DNA of 8,866 nucleotides, from assembly GCA_964348535.1 (NCBI GenBank), contig CAYGDB010000030.1:1-8866 (forward strand), in the 5' to 3' direction. This DNA comes from JBGPJO01 sp964348535 (GTDB lineage Bacteria > Patescibacteriota > Minisyncoccia > Phycocordibacterales > JAKFXT01). Below are positions 5,809 to 8,866 of the stretch, one piece after another. The position numbers and the translations under genes are program-made. Within the stretch, counting starts at the first letter, position 1; each line of letters begins with the position of its first letter. The notes under the pieces are model-generated. The model ran no database searches, was not told where the DNA came from, and saw nothing but the letters and a program-made list of their open reading frames with translations.

Positions 5809-6099
5809 CTATGCAAACATAGGCATACGAAGACCTACGGCTTTTGCAGAAACAATTTCAGGCGGAGTCCATTTCTTTTCCACTTTAGTCCAGCCCAATT
5901 CAGAAAGTATGTCTTTGGCAGTTCCGGCTTCTATCACTTCTTCAAGAAAAATATTAGCCAACTTTTCAAATTTGCTTTTTACATCTTTTTCCGATTTTCC
6001 CGATGTTGAAATATCAAGGGCGGGGGTGTAGGCCACAAAGCGACGACCCTGCTTGGTTATGAGAACAGGAAGTGAAAATGAGAGATTTTTTGTTGTCAT
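5809..6099 (-). CDS. hicB: HicB-family antitoxin
   Basis: The 96-aa protein matches the partial RNase H fold of HicB: an N-terminal strand (LSFSLPVLITKQGRRFVAYTPALDISTSGKSEKDVKSKFEKLANIFLEE, residues 6-54) with the FVAYTPALDISTSG signature, followed by a helix and the C-terminal LSELGW motif (65-70). HicB normally binds and blocks the HicA toxin encoded beside it and represses its own promoter. There is no separate DNA-binding (HTH or ribbon) domain visible after residue 75, only a short KKWTPPEIVSAKAVG tail, so autoregulation is uncertain. The partner hicA is broken, so this gene may be an orphan antitoxin. A GATAAT 8 nt before the ATG suggests a leaderless transcript. It lies next to the tRNA-Arg integration-like site. 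Confidence 0.85.
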   Translation of the reverse strand: MTTKNLSFSLPVLITKQGRRFVAYTPALDISTSGKSEKDVKSKFEKLANIFLEEVIEAGTAKDILSELGWTKVEKKWTPPEIVSAKAVGLRMPMFA

Positions 6100-6107
6100 T
6101 TATTAAG

Positions 6108-6113
6108 ATTATC
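6108..6113 (-). promoter_or_regulatory. Candidate -10 of hicB
   Basis: The minus strand reads TTTGATAATC, with the hexamer GATAAT ending 8 nt before the hicB ATG. No good -35 is found 16-18 bp upstream (TTGTAA is at 14 bp). If used, it gives a leader of about 2 nt. Confidence 0.4.
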
Positions 6114-6141
6114 AAATAATGATTTTTTTACAATTACCAAG

Positions 6142-6297
6142 TTATGAATTGGTGCCCTCGGCAGGACCGCGATTACGCTTATCGAAACTTACAGTTTCAG
6201 TACACCCTTCACATTTTTTCGCGTGGTAACGCTCAAAAATATGTTCAGGGTCTTCGATTCCTGCACGAAAATGCTCCCAGCGTTCTCGAGGGCACAC
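6142..6297 (-). CDS. Possible 51-aa Cys/His mini-protein inside the tRNA-Arg island
   Basis: An open frame begins at GTG (6297), with GGAG 5 nt upstream, and ends at TAA (6142). The predicted product starts MCPRERWEHFRAGIEDP, has a HAKKCEGC segment (Cys29-x2-Cys32, with His25) and ends FDKRNRGPAEGTNS. The composition looks protein-like (charged, one Trp, a CxxC pair), which is unusual for random frame. Against it: the frame stays open upstream through the tRNA antisense region, the start is not ATG, and both ends overlap tRNA-derived repeats (CPR comes from the inverted acceptor copy, PAEGT from the direct copy). I do not recognise a family. Confidence 0.3.
   Translation of the reverse strand: MCPRERWEHFRAGIEDPEHIFERYHAKKCEGCTETVSFDKRNRGPAEGTNS
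6152..6166 (-). repeat. Displaced copy of the tRNA-Arg 3' end (att-like direct repeat)
   Basis: These 15 bp are identical to 6315-6329, the 3' end of the tRNA-Arg gene (3' T-stem strand, acceptor strand, discriminator A and one base). The copies are in the same orientation and 163 bp apart. Continuing the minus-strand reading, this distal copy is followed by CCA (6150-6152), whereas the real tRNA gene is not. This is the arrangement expected when an element integrates at a tRNA 3' end and displaces the original end. Confidence 0.65.
6253..6295 (+). repeat. Inverted, interrupted copy of the tRNA-Arg T-arm and acceptor strand
   Basis: On the plus strand TTCGATTCCTGC (6253-6264) and CGAGGGCAC (6287-6295) are exact copies of tRNA-Arg T-loop/T-stem and acceptor-3' sequence, in the opposite direction to the gene and split by 22 nt. 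Together they are complementary to 21 contiguous bases at 6315-6335. A transcript running through tRNA-Arg into its 3' flank could therefore fold its trailer back onto the tRNA 3' half, with a 19-nt loop (6296-6314). Confidence 0.7.
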
Positions 6298-6315
6298 CCC
6301 CACTCCGCTCGTTTG

Positions 6316-6387
6316 TGCCCTCGGCAGGAATCGAACCTGCATTTCTCCCTTCGCAGGGGAGTGTCCGATCCATTGAACGACGAGGGC
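6316..6387 (-). tRNA. tRNA-Arg (anticodon GCG)
   Basis: The 72-nt sequence folds into a full cloverleaf. The acceptor stem is GCCCTCG/CGAGGGC with discriminator A. The D-arm is GTTC/GGAC with loop AATGGATC, which includes the A20 that ArgRS usually needs. The anticodon stem is CTCCC/GGGAG around loop CTGCGAA, giving GCG. The variable loop has 4 nt and the T-arm is GCAGG-TTCGATT-CCTGC. It would read CGC and, by wobble, CGU. No CCA is encoded (the next bases are CAA), unlike the tRNA-Ser nearby. GCG is an uncommon arginine anticodon in bacteria, most of which use inosine-modified ACG. It lies 37 bp after the 151-aa membrane protein gene on the same strand and may be cotranscribed. Confidence 0.95.
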
Positions 6388-6424
6388 TCTATATGGTGGA
6401 GAGATTAGCACAGTTATTTACAAA

Positions 6425-6880
6425 CTAAAAACCCAAACGCTCGGTAATAATATGAAGTAAAGGTTCGTGATGTTCAACTTCTTCCAGTTTGCCTAGCAAA
6501 AATTCTCTGATTTTTTTCGGGTCATGTTCTTCTATGGGGATAATGATATGGGGTACTAGGAGTTTTTTGGAAACAAAAATTATTTTTGGCTCTCTACCAA
6601 ATTGCTCCACCCAAAAAGACTCAAGGGTGTTGAACGGATAGAAAACATTTCCTATTCGGAGACCGTCTTCGTGGAGTTCGTATTCCACATCTTGAGGTTC
6701 TCTGACTGCAAACAGGGCCAAAGAAAAAGCGCTTATTATTATTAAAATCGCGAGCAGGTAATTCTCAAAGTAAAAAGTTAGGCCGGCGGAGGCGATGGCT
6801 ATGAGGCCGAGTCCCCAAAACCAATCGGGTGTCCGATCTTTTTTTTCATGCTCAAGCGAAGTCCAAAGAAGTGGTTCCAT
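6425..6880 (-). CDS. Two-helix membrane protein with a cytoplasmic PH-like/DUF domain, function unknown
   Basis: The 151-aa protein opens with a polar segment (MEPLLWTSLEHEKKDRTPDWFW). Two closely spaced membrane helices follow at about residues 22-38 and 41-60, then a soluble region of about 90 residues with alternating beta strands (VEYELHEDGLRIGNVFYPFNTLESFWVEQF, then KIIFVSKKLLVPHIIIPI) and a terminal helix (DPKKIREFLLGKLEEVEHHEPLL). This order, a membrane hairpin followed by a small beta-rich domain, resembles bacterial PH-like membrane proteins; similar hypothetical proteins appear common in Parcubacteria, but that is from memory. No catalytic residues are evident. Its promoter (6887-6916) has a -10 that ends 6 nt before the ATG, so the mRNA is probably leaderless. 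tRNA genes flank it on both sides on the same strand. Confidence 0.8.
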   Translation of the reverse strand: MEPLLWTSLEHEKKDRTPDWFWGLGLIAIASAGLTFYFENYLLAILIIISAFSLALFAVREPQDVEYELHEDGLRIGNVFYPFNTLESFWVEQFGREPKIIFVSKKLLVPHIIIPIEEHDPKKIREFLLGKLEEVEHHEPLLHIITERLGF

Positions 6881-6886
6881 GGAGAT

Positions 6887-6916
6887 ATTTTAACACGTTG
6901 TATTTGTTTTTGTTAA
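6887..6916 (-). promoter_or_regulatory. Promoter of the 151-aa membrane protein gene
   Basis: On the minus strand TTAACA (6911-6916) and TAAAAT (6887-6892) are separated by 18 bp; each differs from consensus at one position. Six nt lie between the -10 and the ATG at 6880, which places the expected +1 on the A of the start codon. Confidence 0.6.
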
Positions 6917-6947
6917 GGCAATTCACAGCCATGTGCAAAATATATTT

Positions 6948-7035
6948 TGGCGGAGGAGGTGAGATTCGAACTCACGGTGCCTTGCGACACTCCGGTTTTC
7001 AAGACCGGTGCACTAAACCACTATGCGACTCCTCC
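6948..7035 (-). tRNA. tRNA-Ser (anticodon TGA)
   Basis: This class II tRNA has an acceptor stem GGAGGAG/CTCCTCC, discriminator G and an encoded CCA (6948-6950). The anticodon stem CCGGT/ACCGG holds loop CTTGAAA, giving TGA, which reads UCA and by wobble other UCN codons. A long variable arm (GTGTC-GCAA-GGCAC) and G73 are the usual serine identity elements. The T-arm is GTGAG-TTCGAAT-CTCAC. It is transcribed away from ruvX; a TATTAA preceded by TGA about 8-10 nt upstream may be its -10. The mature RNA without CCA is 85 nt. Confidence 0.97.
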
Positions 7036-7113
7036 GTGGAGTAATTAATATCACAAATTTATTATTCGGGCGAACAGTTGTCGGAGGTTGGCTCTTAGTG
7101 GTAAGTTTAGCGT

Positions 7114-7488
7114 ATGAGAATTCTTGGAGTGGACTATGGTAAAAAAAGGGTTGGGGTGGCGATGTCGGATGAGAGCGGAGGGTTTGCTTTGCCAAAAATG
7201 GTTTTGCCGTCATCACCCGATTTGGCAGGGGAGCTTTCCGCCTTGGCGGAAAGCTCAGGAATAAAAACTATCATTCTCGGAGAGTCGCGTGATTATGGCG
7301 GAAGAGAAAACGCTCTCATTGCTGATATTCATATATTGGAAAGACAATTAAAAGAGAAAGGATTTGAAGTCATTTTGGAACCGGAGTATTCTTCTTCGGT
7401 GGAGGCTGAGCGTTTTCAGGGAAAAAATGAAATGCATGATGCTTCCGCCGCGGCCATTATTTTACAAAGGTATTTGGATAAAAACTAA
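7114..7488 (+). CDS. ruvX: YqgF/RuvX-family RNase H-fold nuclease (Holliday junction resolvase-like)
   Basis: The 124-aa protein has the YqgF fold. The first catalytic strand is ILGVDYGKKRVGVAMSD (3-19), with the metal-binding Asp7. The second strand, KTIILGES (51-58), replaces the usual VVGLP-type sequence. Near the C-terminus DASAAAIILQRYL (109-121) carries the last acidic ligand (Asp109) in the family's DaxAAxxiLqxyL helix. The typical DER(L/F)-T motif is diverged (EPEYSSSVEAERF). In other bacteria YqgF is needed for 16S rRNA 5'-end maturation and has been proposed as a Holliday junction resolvase; either could hold here. A 12-bp perfect hairpin is embedded in codons 40-47. A weak TTGTCG/TAAGTT pair ends 6 nt before the ATG. 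The tRNA-binding protein gene starts 28 bp downstream, probably in the same operon. Confidence 0.88.
   Translation: MRILGVDYGKKRVGVAMSDESGGFALPKMVLPSSPDLAGELSALAESSGIKTIILGESRDYGGRENALIADIHILERQLKEKGFEVILEPEYSSSVEAERFQGKNEMHDASAAAIILQRYLDKN
7231..7256. repeat. Perfect hairpin inside ruvX
   Basis: GAGCTTTCCGCC (7231-7242) and GGCGGAAAGCTC (7245-7256) are exact inverted copies around a TT loop. They encode residues 40-48 (ELSALAESS) in frame. The TCCGCC/GGCGGA core is like palindromic repeats seen in many bacterial genomes. Confidence 0.75.
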
Positions 7489-7516
7489 CAACTTATTTAT
7501 AACTAAAAAACTAAAA

Positions 7517-7924
7517 ATGATTTCAATTGACGATTTTAAAAAAGTGGAGGTAAAGATTGGTCGGATTCTCTCCGCCGAGAAAGTGGCCGATACCGATAAA
7601 CTTCTCAAACTTTCAGTCGATTTTGGGCTAAAACTAGCCATATCAGACACAGCTGGTTCGCCCGACCATTCGGCTACGCCGACCGCTGAAAGCGGTTTAG
7701 GGGAAGAACGAGACATTCGTCAGATCATATCCGGCATAGCGCAACACTTCCCAAATTTAGAATTCTTGGTCGGAAAGTCTTGTCCCTTCGTAGTCAATCT
7801 TGAGCACCGTTTAATCAAAGGCCTGAAAAGCGAAGGAATGATTATGGCTGTCGGAAATCCCGACGGTTTCTTTTCTTTGCTTGAGGCAAATAAAGACACT
7901 CCGCCGGGAAGTTCTGTTCTTTAA
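7517..7924 (+). CDS. Stand-alone EMAP-II/MetG-C-type tRNA-binding protein
   Basis: The product has 135 residues from the ATG at 7517; an open frame extends further upstream only because it overlaps ruvX. The OB-fold signature is clear: IDDFKKVEVKIGRILSAEKVADTDKLLKLSVDFG (4-37), RQIISGIAQHF (68-78), and NLEHRLIKGLKSEGMIMAVG (94-113), which matches the C-terminal domain of methionyl-tRNA synthetase and the Trbp111/CsaA proteins. Such proteins bind tRNA and may assist MetRS or act as chaperones. Residues 38-62 are an extra segment of about 25 aa (LAISDTAGSPDHSATPTAESG) that the family lacks, inserted in a strand-to-strand loop. At DNA level it contains short inverted repeats. Upstream is a run of A/T with no Shine-Dalgarno, so translation may be coupled to ruvX. 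Confidence 0.88.
   Translation: MISIDDFKKVEVKIGRILSAEKVADTDKLLKLSVDFGLKLAISDTAGSPDHSATPTAESGLGEERDIRQIISGIAQHFPNLEFLVGKSCPFVVNLEHRLIKGLKSEGMIMAVGNPDGFFSLLEANKDTPPGSSVL
7628..7702. repeat. In-frame palindrome-rich insertion in the tRNA-binding protein gene
   Basis: This 75-bp segment encodes the extra 25 residues. It contains adjacent hairpins: TCGGC/GCCGA with a TAC loop (7670-7682) and ACCGCT/AGCGGT with a GAA loop (7682-7696), and a weaker TGGT/ACCA pair (7654-7668). It is exactly a multiple of three. The boundaries are set by alignment to the remembered family pattern and may be off by a few codons. Confidence 0.55.
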
Positions 7925-7978
7925 AATTTTAGCGTTGAATTTATTTCATTTGGGTGTAGATAAGTATCACTTTTGCCG

Positions 7979-7984
7979 TATAAT
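7979..7984 (+). promoter_or_regulatory. -10 element of pilM
   Basis: A consensus TATAAT lies 8 nt before the pilM ATG (7993), so the expected leader is about 2 nt long. The -35 region at 16-18 bp upstream has no good match. Confidence 0.55.
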
Positions 7985-7992
7985 GTAAGCAA

Positions 7993-8866
7993 ATGTTTTC
8001 AGTTCAGGAAAATAAAACGGAAAGTCTGTTTTTTAGGATGTTTCCTCCGCCAGAATATTTGGCGATGCCTTCTGTTGGGGTGGATATTTCAGATCACTCG
8101 GTGCGATTTGTAGAATTCAAACAAAAAAATGGCGTCAAAATGCTCGGTCGGTTTGGAAGATATGTTATTCCGGACGGCACCCTTTCTTATGGCGATATAA
8201 AAGACAGAAATAAAATGGTTCAAATTCTTACCGGCATGTCAAAGGACAGAGGCATTTCTTACGTTCGATGTTCTCTTCCGGAAGAAAAAGCCTATGTTTT
8301 TAAAACTGATGTTCCCATATTAAATCCTGATGAGACCATGGACAATATTGCTTTTCAGATTGAAGAGAATGTTCCTTTGAAAGTCTCTGATGTTATTTTT
8401 GATTATGTTTTTTTGCCACCATCTGAAGAAAATGTTTCAAGCTTGGAAGTTGTGGTTTCAGTTTTTCCACTTGTCGTGATAGAAGGTTATCTCGATATCT
8501 ATCAAAGTGCGGGGATGACCCCTCTTTCTTTTGAAATGGAGGCGGACACTTTGGCGAGGTCCCTTATACCAAAAGGTGATATGGATTGTTATATGATTGT
8601 TGACTTTGGACAACAGCGTAGTGGGCTTTCGGTGGTTGAGCGAGGTGTTGTTCAATTTGCTTCAACTGTTGACGTCGGCGGTAATATTTTAACGGAAGCT
8701 CTCCAAAAACAGCTCGGGGTTTCTTTTGAAGAAGCGGAGAAAATAAAGCGGGAGGGTGTTCTGGTCGGACATGGCGGAAATAAAGAGTTTTTTTCAACCC
8801 TTATCAACAGTATCTCTTCTCTCTCGGAAGAAATCAATAAACATTATATTTATTGGCATACTCACG
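7993..8866 (+). CDS. pilM: Type IV pilus assembly protein PilM (partial, runs off the window)
   Basis: The frame from the ATG at 7993 is open to the window edge (291 complete codons), so the C-terminus is missing. It reads as an actin-like ATPase of the PilM/FtsA group. A phosphate-1 type strand is VGVDISDHSVRFVEF (28-42). Next comes the helical 1C-like region with SLPEEKAYVFKTDVPI and the FQIEENVPLKVSDVIFDYVFL motif, then a second phosphate-binding strand, MIVDFGQQRSGLSVVERGVVQFASTVDVGGNILTEAL. These phrases are typical of PilM, which anchors the inner-membrane PilN/PilO complex in the cytoplasm for type IV pilus and competence machinery. pilN and pilO would be expected just beyond the right edge; no other pilus gene is visible. 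A second in-frame ATG (codon 16) is less likely given the promoter position. Confidence 0.93.
   Translation, partial: MFSVQENKTESLFFRMFPPPEYLAMPSVGVDISDHSVRFVEFKQKNGVKMLGRFGRYVIPDGTLSYGDIKDRNKMVQILTGMSKDRGISYVRCSLPEEKAYVFKTDVPILNPDETMDNIAFQIEENVPLKVSDVIFDYVFLPPSEENVSSLEVVVSVFPLVVIEGYLDIYQSAGMTPLSFEMEADTLARSLIPKGDMDCYMIVDFGQQRSGLSVVERGVVQFASTVDVGGNILTEALQKQLGVSFEEAEKIKREGVLVGHGGNKEFFSTLINSISSLSEEINKHYIYWHTH

Noticed and set aside
6152..6295. A structured ncRNA (SRP RNA, tmRNA or similar) closed by the GTGCCCTCG/CGAGGGCAC stem
   Set aside because: No conserved core of these RNAs could be found, and the terminal pairing is explained by copies of the tRNA acceptor sequence.
6142..6411. An 89-aa minus-strand reading frame starting at 6411
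   Set aside because: Its first 32 codons are the tRNA-Arg gene itself read as protein; only the part after 6297 is a possible gene.
6829..7044. A plus-strand frame with GGGGEIRTHGALRHSG
   Set aside because: This is the well-known false protein from the antisense strand of tRNA-Ser.
7364..7516. N-terminal extension of the tRNA-binding protein into ruvX
   Set aside because: The extension overlaps ruvX in another frame and shows no OB-fold sequence; homology begins at the ATG at 7517.
1..8866. CRISPR arrays, insertion sequences with transposase, rRNA genes or a replication origin
   Set aside because: No regularly spaced repeats, transposase-like protein, rRNA sequence or DnaA-box cluster was seen.

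Overview
This window looks like chromosome from a Candidate Phyla Radiation (Patescibacteria, probably Parcubacteria-like) bacterium. The evidence is a moderately AT-rich composition, small tightly packed genes, a Mur ligase with no N-terminal substrate domain but a short hydrophobic N-terminus, a hypothetical two-helix membrane protein and a secreted Cys-containing protein that resemble ones I associate with this group, a tRNA-Arg with anticodon GCG, and few Shine-Dalgarno sequences. This assignment is inference; no rRNA gene is present to confirm it. TGA, TAA and TAG all appear as normal stop codons.

Layout, left to right. A DoxX-like membrane protein (minus) is followed by a strong intrinsic terminator and a 70-aa Cys/His zinc-binding-type protein (minus) with a near-consensus promoter. 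That promoter faces a SpoU/TrmH RNA methyltransferase (plus). Next come a 293-aa exported Cys-containing protein (minus) and an intergenic palindromic element (about 2220-2311). A three-gene minus-strand operon follows, transcribed ruvA, then a murE-like ligase, then mutM/fpg. Divergent from it is rpsT (ribosomal protein S20), closed by a textbook terminator. The next segment is a HicB antitoxin with a HicA toxin gene broken by an early amber codon, then a small tRNA-derived island (6150-6335), tRNA-Arg(GCG), a two-helix membrane protein and tRNA-Ser(TGA), all on the minus strand. The right end, on the plus strand, holds ruvX/yqgF, a stand-alone EMAP/MetG-C-type tRNA-binding protein carrying an in-frame palindromic insertion, and the first 291 codons of pilM, cut by the window edge.

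Functionally this is mostly housekeeping: DNA repair and recombination (RuvA, Fpg, RuvX), cell wall (MurE-like), translation (S20, tRNAs, methyltransferase, tRNA-binding protein) and type IV pilus assembly (PilM). The accessory part is the hicB/broken hicA plus tRNA-Arg segment. There a 15-bp copy of the tRNA 3' end, followed by CCA, lies 163 bp downstream of the real tRNA, which itself has no encoded CCA. This is the expected footprint of integration at a tRNA 3' end. The same small island holds an inverted, interrupted copy of the T-arm/acceptor sequence and a possible 51-aa ORF.

Two wider patterns stand out. First, at several genes a -10 element ends only 6-9 nt before the ATG, implying leaderless mRNAs (doxX, rpsT, hicB, the 151-aa membrane protein, pilM). 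Second, palindromic elements occur both between genes (2244-2311) and inside coding sequences (ruvX, tRNA-binding protein), suggesting a mobile or REP-like palindrome family tolerated in frame.
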